NCBI GenBank assembly: GCA_019454045.1
Contig: SKCR01035613.1
Coordinates: 1-64,000, forward strand
Source of the DNA: Zanthoxylum bungeanum
Taxonomy: Eukaryota; Streptophyta; Magnoliopsida; Sapindales; Rutaceae
Direction of reading: 5' to 3'
Length of the DNA: 64,000 nucleotides
Positions 1 through 11,814 of the stretch are shown here, one piece after another. The translations under genes and the position numbers were made by a program. Each line of letters starts with the position of its first letter. Position 1 is the first letter of the stretch. Under the pieces are notes generated by a model. The model did no database searches, was not told the origin of the DNA, and saw nothing but the letters and a program-made list of their open reading frames with translations.

Positions 1-520
1 TAACAATAGCTACCATTCTAGTATCCAAATGGCACACTTTGAAGCCTTGTATGGGCGTAAGTGTCGATCTCCCGTGGGATGGTTTGAATTTGGGGAAACT
101 AAGTTATTGGGTCCGGATTTAATTCAAGACTCAATAGAAAAAAGTTAAGTTGATTAAAGAAAGGTTGAAGACTGCACAGAGTAGACAAAAGTTTTATGCA
201 GATCAAATGCAAAGAGAACTTGAGTTCCAGGTTAGAGATTATGTGTTCTTGAAGGTTTCCCCATTTAAATGGAGTATGCGCTTTGGTAAAAATGGGAAAT
301 TAAGCCCACGGTATATTGGGCCATTTCAAATTTTAAGAAGGATATGAGAAATGGCTTATGAACTAGCCTTACAACCTGCCATGGACAAGGTGCATCCGGT
401 GTTTCATGTATCCATGCTCAGGAAATATATTCCTGACGAGTCCCATATTTTGGAGCAACAAGTGTTGTATTTGCGTCAGGATTTGGTGTTTCAAGTGTTG
501 GAAATATATTCCTGACAAGT
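1..520 (+). pseudogene. Ty3/gypsy pol 3' end (integrase C-terminal region), element F
   Basis: The conserved block between the integrase core and its C-terminal domain reads from base 2 (residues FEALYGRKCRSPVGWFE). An extra A in the A-run near 137-143 shifts the frame. The next frame (150-344) gives the segment ERLKTAQSRQKFYAD, then LSPRYIGPF, the GPY/F module of Metaviridae integrases. A TGA at 345-347 interrupts it, and the same frame resumes with the HPVFHVSMLRKY motif typical of plant Del/Tekay-like chromoviruses. The frame ends near 516. A chromodomain expected downstream is not recognisable. A ~30-bp segment near 421-452 recurs at 500-530, so the end is rearranged. Integrase would insert the element's cDNA into the host chromosome; this copy cannot. 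The 5' part lies outside the window. The family call is firm, the lineage call moderate. Confidence 0.85.
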
Positions 521-1280
521 CCCTTATTTAGTGGTAGGTTGGTTAGGGATTTTAGCTATAGAGAAATGTTTGGTGGTATTCATGGAGTGTTGCTATGTTA
601 GGGAAAATGAAAATGAAACAAAAAGAGCAATGAAGCTTTCGGAAACTGATTTAGAGGCGGGAGGATGTCTCAGCTAGGGCAGTTTGTGTTAGAGGAAAGG
701 GTTGTTCGGCTTATTTAGGAATGCACAGATGGATATTTTCGTATTTGGGTAGAGGATTCGGAGATTGTTTGGGGTTATTATTTTTGGCCAAGGTGAAGTT
801 AGGGTGTGGCTATTGTAGTTTTGTTAATGAAAATAAGAATAAAACAAAAGGAGCAGTGAGGCTCTCGATGAACTGACTTGGAGGGGGAGAGGACTATTCA
901 TTTTTGGATGTGCAATATGTAATTGGATAGGTATATGGGTATAGTGTGTATACGAGTGTGACGCCTAGATGAAGAATTTTGGGGATCTAGGGTGGAGTTG
1001 AATTTTTGATCAAAAAGGGAATTTTAGGGAAGAACTGAAGTTTTATTAGGTGGTAAAGATAGGAAAATGGGTTTAATGATTATAGTGTTACTTTAATTGA
1101 GTTTTGAATGCTTGCGAAGTTAGGATGGATTTCAGCATTCAGGGCTATTTCCTTGTATTAGTTATAAAGGGTTAAGATATTGTATGGTGAATAATAAGAT
1201 CATACTTTACTCGTCTATTTTTGTAAAACGCTTCTTTTTTTACTTTCTTTAAATGATCAAGCCAATAATCTTACTTATCC
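521..1280 (+). other. Non-coding 3' region of gypsy element F
   Basis: No reading frame longer than a few dozen codons is recognisable here. The position between the pol remnant and the LTR-like block downstream fits the 3' untranslated region of element F, with a decayed chromodomain tail possibly inside it. Two similar stretches near 600-650 and 825-880 (both with AAAAGGAGCA or a close variant followed by GTGAGGCT-like bases) suggest a local duplication. Confidence 0.45.
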
Positions 1281-1720
1281 TTATTTCATTATAGATCGAC
1301 AGCTTGATCAATCGCCCACCTCTCAGCAAAGTCGACAACTCGTCATTACGAGTAGATGCCTTACTTTAAGTTTTCTTGATTTAAGTTTCACATATTTTAA
1401 TGTTTTAAGTTATGATTTGAATAGAGCTTGATTTATTAATGAATATGCATTATGATTACATGTTTCCGTCTTAGCACTTGTTAAATATTTTCATGATATG
1501 TTGTTGTGGGCACGGAGCCCTTGAGTGTTTATTTTGATTTGAATGTGTTATGAGTGGCCTGAGGCCCTGTAATGTATTTGATGTTATGTTTCGGTTTGTC
1601 TTGAGGCTGGATTTTGGTCCAGGTTGTCTAGTTTTAGGACAGGTCATGTCTTTTTTTTATATTAGAGGCTTATGGAGACGGGTTAATCATGTCTCTTGCC
1701 GGTGTGGGGTTTCACTAGTA
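1281..1720 (+). repeat. LTR-like block of element F (partial)
   Basis: The segment with GCACGGAGCCCTTGAGTG (about 1510), GGCCTGAGGCCCTG (about 1556) and AGAGGCTTATGGAGACGGGT (about 1664) matches, in opposite orientation, the LTR of element C at 15505-15860 and 52036-52330 in order and spacing. It therefore represents a related gypsy LTR on the plus strand, downstream of the pol remnant, as expected for a 3' LTR. I cannot place its exact left end; the right end is taken at the last matching GTGTGGGG near 1710. Divergence from C is considerable. Confidence 0.55.
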
Positions 1721-3145
1721 CGGAGACGCCACTAAGGTTGCCACGCTTTAGATAAGTAGAAGCTTGTACAAAGAGGAATCCCTCCATTTATCTTAAATTA
1801 CGGCCATAGCCTTTTCTTTGTGAAGAAATTAAAAAATGTTAGATTATCATTAAGGAAGACAAAGTTTACAATATATAGTACAACACAAAATTACCTAAAT
1901 GTCCTTAAAAGTAAAAAAACTAAAATGTCCTAAAACTATCCAATTGTTATTTAAAGTGCAAGCCTTTAACAGTCATTTCCTAACTAAGACAAAAATCCAA
2001 GTAAGATATTTGTGTAAGTTGGCAACTTATAAAAGCTTACCAAAGTCAACAAAAATAGTTACCATCATTATAAAGATAAAATGCAAAATGTCAACAAAGG
2101 TGGCAACTTTTCCTAAATTGACCAAATTGTCCCATTTGTACAAAAACCTCCAAATTTCGTGGCCTTCATGTATATAAGCCCAATGATGTGTTTTGAAGCC
2201 CATTAAGTCTTTTCTTGGCTGAATTTTTTGTGTTGGACTTGATTCGGCTTGATTCGTCAAAACTACGTCTACATCAGCCCACAATAAATCCTCTATTTCA
2301 ATATGGTTTTTTCGGGGTTTGAAGGTTGTCTTGGACTTGAATATTGAATTCAAATTAGCCCACAATAAATCCAATTGAATTTTGACGTTAAGGACTCTAT
2401 GGAGGGTACCCCAAATCATATCACTTTAGATAATATATCATTGACTCTTGAGACATATCCTAGTGGACTAGATAGGCTGATTCAAAATTTACATAGGTAA
2501 TTTCAAAAAAAAAAAAAGATAACAATTCAGTCTCGGGAATCTGACTTTTAAATACCATGTTTGTTAATTTATAAGAAAATTAGATGGGAGCATATCCCTG
2601 ACCCAGAGAGGGCAGTCAAGCCGTTACTGAACGTAAAACTAGAGGAAGATATGAGCCACAATCACAACTACCAGTATATTTCAATTTACTATTTTGATTT
2701 TATTTTATTGTTTTAAGCTTAACCTTTCTTTTTATCAACAGTGTTGTAGATTCAATTGTCATTTCCACACTAACAAACTGATGTCTTCTACATTTTTTTT
2801 ATTGTTTTCTTTTTTTTTTAAAAAAATTTTATTGTTTTTTATTTTGTGAGTAAAAAAAAATTATTTTTGTTTTTCTATTTTTTCGTAACAAGTTATTTTT
2901 GTTCTTTTCCTTTTGAATTATTTAACTTTATGAATTCTCCATAATATTGATTAAATTTGATCTCCATATGCTTATTTGACAATTATTATCAATATACATG
3001 GTAACATATGTTTATAGGTTGTAAGTGAAAATTTTGTAATATTCAGTCTCTAGTTTGTTGGAGGCAGCACCTAAAGGTAATGTAGTTTGTGTTTTTATTC
3101 TTATTTTTTAAAAAAATAAAAAATAAATAAAACTAACCAAACTAT
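1721..3145. other. Anonymous AT-rich DNA
   Basis: I recognise no gene, RNA or transposon terminus here. Short open stretches at 1899-2177 (plus) and 2027-2419 (minus) overlap each other, have no recognisable motif and look fortuitous. A short A-tract lies at about 2498-2511, and 2780-2900 is T-rich low-complexity sequence. Confidence 0.4.
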
Positions 3146-3327
3146 TACTTAGAAATGAGATATATTGCCTCAGTAAGTAGTGATTATCGCGTAAAACGTT
3201 AGAGCCTGAGTTGGTTAAATAATAATAATAATATAATAATAATAATCAAGCTTTTACTTAGTAACCGGACATCTTGTCTCAGCAAGCAATGATTGTTCGC
3301 ATAAAACAGTGGAGCTTGAGTTAGTTT
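3146..3327. repeat. Local tandem duplication, ~70-bp units around an ATA microsatellite
   Basis: Unit one (3146-3216) and unit two (3254-3327) share TTACTTAG, the TCTCAGCAAGCAATGATT-like stretch, GTAAAAC or ATAAAAC, and GAGCYTGAGTTRGTT. They are separated by an (ATA)n tract at about 3219-3246. The units are clearly diverged, so the duplication is not recent. Confidence 0.6.
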
Positions 3328-3367
3328 AAGAAAAATGAATAAGTTCGATTTAGTAGCATCTCTAACT

Positions 3368-3606
3368 CGAGCAATTAATTCCGTAGGGGTATTTTAACAC
3401 TTAGTACCTTAAGGCCAATTGGTTTGGGAGTCATTGGTCTAAAGTTCATTACATGGGTTAAGGAGAAAGCTTAAGGAAAACATATACTTTTTTCTTTAAC
3501 ATATAAAATTCGAGCAATTAATTCCGTAGGGATGTCTTAACACCTAGTGCCCTAAAGCATCTTGTTTGGGAGTCAGTAACCCAAAGCTTGTTACAAGGAT
3601 TGAAGA
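3368..3606. repeat. Local tandem duplication, ~143-bp period
   Basis: CGAGCAATTAATTCCGTAGG occurs at 3368 and again at 3511. Each is followed by CTTAGTACC or CCTAGTGCC, TTTGGGAGTCA and a TTACA(T/A)GG-like end. The spacing is about 143 bp. No coding potential or transposon terminus is evident. Confidence 0.6.
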
Positions 3607-4383
3607 TGTACTTCAAAAAAACTATTTTTTTTTTGTATATAAATAAACTGGGATTGCTAAAAAAATATGTGATTTCAGATATAATTTTAGGATAAAAATA
3701 TTACTCTAAACAATCTCAATCTTTACACTCTTTAAGCTTTCTTTACATGAAACTTAATTGTTGGGATAAATTTAGCTCTCAAATTTATAGACAAAGCATG
3801 GCTCAAATTGTCAATAAAGAAATAGTGTCCACCTAACGTTATTTGTAGTTTTGCACTAAATATTCAAACTCCACCTAAAGGTGGTTCAGAGACTTGCAAT
3901 GGAGGTTAGCAATGCGTGCCACCATGCATGTAGATGGATCCTTCAATTTTTACCCAAATCTCTCTATTTCTTGTGTCCAATAAATCAAGAAATGATTCAA
4001 AAACATGTCAGAATATGTTTACTTATTTTCATTATACAATGTAATTATAAACTCACATACTTATGGTGTGAGACTTATTAGGTTACTTCTCAAGTTAGCA
4101 ATGGAGATACACATGATAAATTATCATACAAATTATCTTCTAATAAATCGCACATTATGCATATGCTCTATATTATGACCCCCAAATGAGAAAGAAAGTA
4201 AGAATTTATCCATATATAATTTCCCTATTATTAGGTGAAAATGATAATATCCCCTCCATTTAAAGGTATTTTAGGAAAGAAATAATTATTTAAAAACAGT
4301 GGGTACATAAAGATTAATATATGGGATTAGTAGCTCCTCTATTTCTCTTTTCTCTTTTCTTAAATTAAGCTCTAATTGTCGAG
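3607..4383. other. Anonymous AT-rich DNA
   Basis: I see no supportable feature. A 66-codon open stretch at 3881-4081 has no recognisable motif and is treated as fortuitous. Confidence 0.4.
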
Positions 4384-4716
4384 TAGAGGTGGTCCACGGT
4401 TCTGTTCCGGTTCCGAACCGGACCGAACCGGGGTTTTCGGTTCCACACTTGAGTGGAACTGAAATCGTAACTGGAACTGGAACCGAATTGTACGGTTCCG
4501 GTTCCTTCGGTTTTTTTTTTTATTTTTTTGAAAATAAAAAATTGAGATTTAAACATTAATTGGGGATTAGGATTCGTCTTGGAACCCTACGGTTCCGGTT
4601 GGAACCGCTGAAACTGTTCGGTTCTAGCGGTTCCAACCGGTTCAATCAGGGTAAGAACCCTAACCGAACCGGTCAGGTTCCGGAACCGGTTGGAACCGGA
4701 ACCTTGACGGGGTCTA
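4384..4716. mobile_element. hAT-like MITE, GGTTCC-rich
   Basis: A 333-bp non-coding block begins TAGAGGTGG and ends GGTCTA. It is flanked by 8-bp direct repeats TTGTCGAG (4376-4383) and CTGTCGAG (4717-4724), identical at 7 of 8 positions. An 8-bp TSD with TA-starting termini is the hAT hallmark. The interior is packed with GGTTCCGGTTCC and its complement GGAACCGGAACC, with an AT-rich centre (about 4509-4560), so each half can fold on the other. No transposase is encoded, so it would depend on an autonomous hAT. The terminal inverted repeats match well only over the first four bases, so the boundary call is moderate. Confidence 0.65.
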
Positions 4717-4724
4717 CTGTCGAG

Positions 4725-5216
4725 TGTCAAAGGTATCAAGTTCATGCACTTGCCAAAAATTTTGAGAAAGCAAATTCCCATTTGACATGCTGCAAGGAGG
4801 GATTGGTTTGGAGGTCCATTTGTCAGAAATAAACTATAAAGGTAACTCTCGAAGTATGGAAGCGCGCACCTTATTTGTTTTTCTAAATCATGTAATTTTC
4901 CAAGAATATGACTTGTATTTGCTATTATTGACCTACCGCTATTAATTAAAAGTTTTATATCCATCTTTTAAAGAAGAGTCGAAGATTCAAGTCCTTTTGA
5001 TTTAGCTCTTTTAGAATTTAATATCTTAGGCGGTAGCTATCAATCCTGTATCTATTGAGGTCCATTCTTGTCCTTAGTTTCTTTCCTACAAAAATGCATA
5101 TGTTCGCTCTTAGATCAGCACGAAAGTGATAGCCATTTACATGTCAGTTATATTATCAATCATTATATGTTGATGACTGTTTTTCGTTCTAGGGGTAATT
5201 CAATAAAAATTATTCA
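4725..5216. other. Anonymous DNA
   Basis: I see no supportable gene, RNA or repeat boundary. Open stretches overlapping the MITE on both strands are by-products of its GC-rich sequence. Confidence 0.35.
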
Positions 5217-6224
5217 TTGAACAAACCTCCCCCAAGCAGTGAATTTGTTTGGTTAGTTGGAAACCAAAGCAAACTTGGCAAGCAAATCAGAAAACACAGA
5301 CAAGACAAAGAATTTAACGTGGTTCGACATAATAGATCCAACCTACGTCCACGAGAACAAAGAAGAAATAACTTTTATTACCACCTTGGGTCAAACCGAC
5401 CTCCTTATCTCTCACTTACACTAAGTTTTTCTCTCTGTTTACAAGTTGTGTAAACGCTACAAAGTGCTATAAAATAATTAGCCACCGAGAGCTTTTTTTT
5501 TAACAAAAAAGAACATTTCCATAGAAATCTTCAACCCCTTTATATAGTGCGTCCAGATCCAACATTACACCAAATCGTGATGTCAGCCACATTACACTGT
5601 TATGACTGCCTAGGCTCATTTCCCCAATAACTATAAAATAGTAGCTCTGTCGTCTAACACAACCACTTCTTGCCATCTGAACCTCATTAATTCACCTTTT
5701 TTTGGTAACTGATACACACTCTACCCATGTGCCAACCTGTATTCCAACACTCATGTGACTTCGTGTGTCAGTGAATAAGTCTGAGGCCCTCTTCCATCCC
5801 ATCAGCCGCTAGCCTACTTCTATCTTATTAGCCTTTATGAGGCTCAAACTTATGTTTAGGGCTTATGTTGCCCGTATGTAAGCATAGTGCTACAACCCCG
5901 GCCCATATTCCCGGATCAATGTACCAAAATCAGGTCGGGTCAGTAGATATGTCTTTACTTCTGTCACCTTCTCTTCAAAAGGGTCAAGCCAACATTAAGC
6001 TCCTTGGCCGCTTTAGTAATGGGCATATAGAAATATTGAGAAATAGTTTCCATTGATAAAGGTTTGAATTGTTATGATTTTCTTCTAGCTTGTATCTTGT
6101 AATGATCATCTCCCTATGTTTCTTTGTTTGTGATAAAGCTTCCTCTGGTGTATGTGATCGTGCCTCAGTTGGCTTACTTCAAATCTCACTCTCATTGTTA
6201 CAAGTACAAAACATATCTCATGAC
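5217..6224 (-). repeat. Copia-like LTR, promoter/U5 part
   Basis: Read on the minus strand, a CTATATAAAGG TATA box (plus-strand 5536-5546) is followed about 200 bp later by GTTCTCGTGGACGTAGG and GAACCACGTTAAATTCT. That TATA-plus-U5 arrangement is common in plant copia LTRs. The minus-strand end would be ...GGTTTGTTCA at 5217. The upstream part of the LTR may continue beyond solo LTR H at 8833-9025, where a TGTTGATGG terminus is seen; joining the two would give about 1.2 kb. The boundaries are inferred from termini only, as no TSD could be confirmed. Confidence 0.45.
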
Positions 6225-8832
6225 TGTTGGGGTTTTAAGGGGGAATATCGGTAACGCAGCAATCAAATCAAAATTTTCCGATTTCAAAACTTTTTCTCGG
6301 ATCAATCAAATAAACTTATTTATTTAATTATCCAATAATCAAATTCTGAAAAATTACACAAAAGATCAAATTTCTTGGTAATTACCGAATTGCCCCAAAA
6401 CTATGTAAATTGATTATTTTAGTCCAAAAGTTGTCCAATACAATTTTGGATGATTCTAAATCATTTTTAAAATATTTTTCAACACATATAATGCATCAAA
6501 ATCAGATTTCACACAAATCCCCAATTTTTGAGCAATTACCGTGAGCACCCCAAAATTTCCAATTAACTGCAATTTGGTCCCTTTTGTTCAAAACTTGCCA
6601 AGATCAAATCCAATTAACCTAAAATTTTACATCCATCATATTCACACCATAATACATCACATATATGAAAAGCCCCAAATTTGGAGAGGGTTATGAACCA
6701 AAATTTTTCAATTTCACCAAATTGTCCAATTTTACCAAATCTTTAAAATCCAACACTTTAATCCATTCAATACTTCACCAATCTAGCCTCACCACTTTGA
6801 AACAACTCTAGAACAATTCTAGGTCACCAAGGAGGGGCCTACCAACTCTCTAATAGCAACTTGATTTTTCAAAAATCAAAAGTAAAGCTTTGAAACCATT
6901 TCAAGTTTACTTACATGCACACATCTTTCATTCACGTTCACAACAACTAAAACACAAACTATAAGTAGAGAGACAACATCAAAGAAACACAAGATGAAGC
7001 TAAGCATGTTAGAAACATTTTTTATGTTGGAAGATTTGGAAGAAAACTTACAAAACCTTAAGATTTTCAAGCTTTTCCTTCTTTTCTTCAAACTTTTCTC
7101 TCAACCACTTTTTGTGTTTCTTTTGTATCGTATGAACTTGTTAAAAACCCTAAAATGAAATGAAACAATATATACTTCACACTTCACCAAATTAGCCCTA
7201 GGCCGAAATTATGAAGAAAAGAAAATAAAATATCTAGATATTTTTACTTTGTTTCATTTAATGGCTTTTATGCAACTTGTTAACCTTTTATCATTACAAC
7301 TTTAATGATATTCATAAGTCAACAAAAGGAACTTAAAGATATAAAAATTATATTTAATTAGGGTGTTGGCCGAAAATTCAAAAGAAAAAAGGAAATAGAT
7401 ATTTTAATTTAAAACAATTTAATCAAATATCTAAAGAAGTCAAAACCATTTTGACAACCTTTTCTTTATGTATAAAGTTAACAATTTACACTTATAATCA
7501 TTTCCTAACTTTATCATTTGGTGAGATATTTATATTTAATTATATTAATCATTTAACAATTAAAAATAATTAATTAATTAATTAATACAAATATCTCAAA
7601 TATATGTATTATATTTACTTTAAATATCTCAATACATATATATTAATGATATATGTCAAATACCTTTTGACAATTTATTAATGTGTATTTATAATATCAT
7701 ATATTAAATACAATACACAATAATTAGGAAATGACGGTTCGGCCCGTTCGCATGTATTTTTCGTTTAACGTTTAAAACGATTTATAAATAATCATCATTA
7801 TTTAAAAAAGTCTCCTAGTGCTATACGAGTATATTTCATTAGTGAGACTCTCTAGATTCAGGTATATCCGTCACAAAATCTAATTCGTGTCCATAACTTA
7901 CCCACCCGTAAATTATGACGACCACGGATAAACTAGCTGAATCATACAGGTCGAGGCCATCACATACGTATAATCCCTCCGTCACAGGTATCCGGATAAT
8001 CCCAGAGATATAGATGTAAACGTCAAATCCCTATAGGTATTATCTCGTCGACGTATCTATTAGCAATCTCTAAATAACATTCGGAACTTACTTCCGAATA
8101 TACTGTGGCCACAGATTTAACAGACTGCTAATCATATATGGACTATCTATGCTTTGTACACAGAACTGACGGATCCTATCTTGATACACACAGGATATCC
8201 TGAGGATCAGTCCACAACCAACGAATAGGCGAAGGTCTGATCTAAATAGATCGGTGACGTGATGTCATCTAAGTGTGGAGGATGTCTCATACATCCACAG
8301 TGGTATCTCAAGTCGAAGGACCACTATGCTACTGAACCCGAGAAAATTCTTATTGACGTTGGTGTACCATCCATTAAGAATCTTCGATGAGTCGTTCAGT
8401 GTTTATCTATTATAAACACATACACGTCTATACGAGTCTCCCTAGACTCATGGTTCATTGAGATAAACCATCAGACCAAGTCTCGATATATGACATTAAC
8501 TGGTCTCAACGGATTTGACTAACTGACCCGTGTTAGTGAATCTTGACTATGAACTATATTTGATAATATACATTTAACAGTGACACTTCCGAATGTCAAT
8601 TACAAACTACCTTTGTAACTGTGTACTGCATTATATATTATCGGGCCTTTGTCTAATATATACATATCACTAAACAACTTTTAATTCAATCTAATCATAA
8701 TCAGATCGAATACGTATATAAAAATAAGAAGTGCAACTATAATTAAGTAATATTATGGAAAATGAGATGTTCGTATTCATGAATCGGACATAAATACGGT
8801 TCGGATTGGCGCTCTGAGCACCAACCCTAACA
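6225..8832 (-). mobile_element. Solo LTR H
   Basis: The 2608-bp block begins TGTTGGGG and ends CCCTAACA, and is flanked by a perfect 5-bp TSD, ATGAC (6220-6224 and 8833-8837). No internal region or second LTR lies between the TSDs, so it is a solo LTR left by LTR-LTR recombination. Minus-strand orientation is inferred from a TATA-like AATATATA (plus-strand 7168-7175) followed downstream, on the minus strand, by purine-rich leader sequence. It contains no gene. A partial second copy is at 9872-11814. By length and terminal sequence it is probably copia-type, but no coding domain proves this. Confidence 0.85.
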
Positions 8833-9025
8833 ATGACGACCTCAGGTCAATCCTCATCTGCATGGATATTACCGAATCTGAAATTTCTCATCGAGTCGGT
8901 CTTCATCTGTGCCTCTGTCTCTAGTCCTCTGTTCCGACTTCTCATCCTCATGAAGATCTTGGAATTTCATCTGTTAAGTGTTAATGAGTTGGTGAGTTGA
9001 TACCGGGGCTGAAATTCACCATCAA
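8833..9025 (-). repeat. Possible start of the LTR split by solo LTR H
   Basis: On the minus strand the sequence at 9025 starts TGTTGATGG, directly preceded by the purine tract CTATGGGGGCATA (plus-strand 9026-9038). That is the expected PPT/LTR junction of a minus-strand element. Its LTR would run left across the H insertion into 5217-6224. The inference rests on termini only. Confidence 0.3.
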
Positions 9026-9074
9026 CATATGCCCCCATAGTTCTCGGTATCAATGAGTTGGTGAGTTGATACCG
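8984..9074. repeat. Direct repeat with stem-loop
   Basis: ATGAGTTGGTGAGTTGATACC occurs at 8984 and again at 9053. The second copy lies within an inverted repeat, CGGTATCAA ... TTGATACCG (about 9045-9074), that could form a 9-bp stem. Confidence 0.6.
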
Positions 9075-9871
9075 AAAACTTCAAAAATGGTGCGGTGGCT
9101 CTTCCGTCTTCGGGTCTGGCTATGTTATCATTCACATTGCCATGTCCTCGGGTCATGAAAGTTTATGTACTGCCAAAAGATTCCTTCTATGACAAATTCC
9201 ATCTCCACCATCGGTTGGAGTTTCTAGGGTTTCCCAATCCTTCTCTTGGAAGTTGTGTAACCATCATGGCCTTCTTTAAATGCATGTCACATCGTTCGAG
9301 GGCTTCTTCCACTTCGTCTCCTCAAGATGCCACGTGTCACGTACTCATGGCTTGCATGCCAAAACTGAAGATAGTTGTATCCCAACCAAATAATTGCTTC
9401 AATCTCGTCTTTCCCTCCAAATTCAACAGGTGAGACCCTCATCATACATGTCACTGATCCTGTCCTCGAGCTTCAATCGGACGGTAAAAATTAGCCCAAG
9501 CTGCCTATTTAAAGGCTAATGTACTTCATTTTTCACGTGGAAATACGAGGGATGGGTTTACTCATATAGGTGTATTTCTATTTTTTATCTATATATATGC
9601 AAGCATGTGTTTCTGGGTTGTTTTGTGTGTTTTAATTCAGTTGTTTTTTGAAGATTTACTTGTTCAGCCATTGTTTAGGGCACATAGAGCTTTCTAGGGT
9701 TAGTTACTCGGTATGTATGATGAAGATAACCGTAGTTTTAGTGTGATTCATTAACTGAGATTGTGAACTAACCTTCTGCTTCGGGTCATGTCTTGATAGG
9801 GAATGTCTTACTCTGAGTCTTCCTCCCTCAATCCCCTTAAGATCCTGCCTACTGACCCGCCCCAACACAGT
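9075..9871. other. Unassigned DNA, possible retroelement interior
   Basis: No recognisable protein is encoded. A 112-codon plus-strand frame at 9095-9433 lacks any motif I know. A TATTTAAAGG promoter-like box occurs near 9508 on the plus strand, but nothing downstream identifies a transcript. By position this may be degenerate interior of the element whose LTR lies to the left. Confidence 0.3.
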
Positions 9872-11814
9872 TGTAGGGGTTTTATGGCAAAAATCTGGTA
9901 ACGCAGCAGAATCGCAGAAAATCAAAATTTTCCGATTTCAAAATTTTTCTTGGATCAATCAAATAAACTTATTTATTTAATTATCCAATTATTAAATTCT
10001 GAAAAATTACAGAAGAAATCAAATTTCTTGGTAATTACCGAATTGCCCCACAACTTTACAAATTGATCATTTTAGTCCCAAAATTGTCAAATACAATTTT
10101 GGATGATTCTAAATCATTTCTAAAATGATTTCCAACAAGTCCAACTCATCAAAATCATATTACAACCAAATCCCCAATTTTTGTCAAATTCCCGAACACA
10201 CCCAGAAAAATTCAGTTTTTACAATTTGGTCATTTAATGTTCAAAACATGTCAAGATCAAATCCAATCAACCCAAAAATTAATATGCATCATATACAAAC
10301 TATAATACATCACATATATGAAAATCCCCAAATTTGGAAAGGGTTAAGAACCCTAATTTTACAATTTCTTCAAATTGACAAATCTTATCAAATCTTTTAA
10401 ATCCAACACTTTAATTCATTCTTTACCACACCAAACAAGTCTCACCATCATGAAACAACTCAAGAACAATTCTAGGTCATCAATGAGTGGCTTAGAAACT
10501 CTAGAATGGCAACTTGATTATCAAATAATCAAAAGAGAGCTTATGAAACAATTTCAAGCTCACTTGGAAATCATACATGCATACATCTTTCATTCAAGTT
10601 CACAACCAATTAAAACACAAGCTATAAGTGTAGAGAAAACATCAAAGCAACACATATTGAAGTTAAGCAAGTTAGAAACATTTTCTATGTTGAAGGCTTT
10701 AAAGAAAAACATACAAAAACAAAGATTTTTCAAGCTTTCCCTTTTGTTTTCAAACTTTTCTCTCAACTACTTTTGTGTTTGTTTTTGTGACTTATGAACT
10801 GTTAACCTAATGAAATGAAACAAAACAATATATACCTCTTCCAAAAAGGGCTTGGCCGAATTTTGAGTGGTAAATACAAATATCTAGAAATCTTTTATTT
10901 CATTTAAAGTTTGTTTTATCAACTTGCAATTTTGATCATTACAACTTTAATGAAAAATTCAACAAGTCAACAAAAGCAACTAAAAGCATTTCCATTAAAT
11001 ATCAAAACTTAAGATATTTATATTTTTTAATTAATTTAATTATTTAACAATTAAATAATTAAATAATTATTTAAATACAAATATTTTAAATATATGTATA
11101 ATATTTACTTTAAATATCCAAATATATATATATATATATATTAGTCAAATATCATAATTTGACATTTAATTAATGTGTATTTAACAAAATCTAACATTAA
11201 GTACAAATACACAATAATTAGGAAATGACTATCTGGTCCCTTCGCATGTATTTTTCGTTTAACTTTTAAACGACTTATAAATAATCAATATTATTCATAA
11301 AAGTTGCCATAGTGCTCTACGAGTATATTTCACTAGTAAAACTCTCTAGATTCAGGCATATCCGTCACGAAATCCAATTTTGTGTCCATAATTTACCCAC
11401 CCGTAAATTATGACGACCACGGATAAACTCGCTGAATCATACAGGTCGAGGTCATGGCATATGTATAATTCCTTCGTCACAGGTATCCATATATATCCTA
11501 GAGATATAGATGTAAACGTCAAATCTCTATAGGGACAATCCCGTCGACGTCTCTATTAGCAATCTCTAAAAGAAAACTTAGAACTAACTTCTAAAGTGTG
11601 CCACGGGCCCATGGATTTTATCTGATTGCTAATCATAAATGGACTATCTATGCTATGTACACATAACTGATGGATCCTATCTCGACACACAGGACACCCT
11701 GAGGATCTATCCACACCCAACGAACAGGCGAAGGTTTGATCTAAATAGATCGGTGACGTGACTACCATTTAAGTGTGGAAGATGTCTCATGTGCCCACAG
11801 TGGTATCTCAAGTC
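9872..11814 (-). repeat. Truncated LTR of family H
   Basis: Beginning TGTAGGGGTTTTA, this copy follows solo LTR H in order along nearly its whole length. Shared landmarks include CCGATTTCAAAA, a TATA-like AATATATA (10827-10834), CACCCGTAAATTATGACG and CAGTGGTATCTCAAGTC. Similarity stops abruptly at 11814, where CACTA-like sequence begins, so about 500 bp of the LTR are missing. Many indels separate the copies. Orientation is the same as H. No flanking TSD is recognisable. Confidence 0.75.

Noticed and set aside
2027..2419. 130-codon minus-strand frame
   Set aside because: It has no recognisable motif and overlaps an opposite-strand frame; no supporting promoter or homology is visible.
4560..4964. 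Overlapping frames on both strands within and beside the MITE
   Set aside because: Both derive from GGTTCC/GGAACC repeats of the MITE and have no protein motif.
6225..11814. H and its second copy as the two LTRs of one element
   Set aside because: H is flanked by its own perfect TSD (ATGAC), no PBS/PPT pair fits the 1-kb interval, and the second copy is truncated by CACTA sequence.
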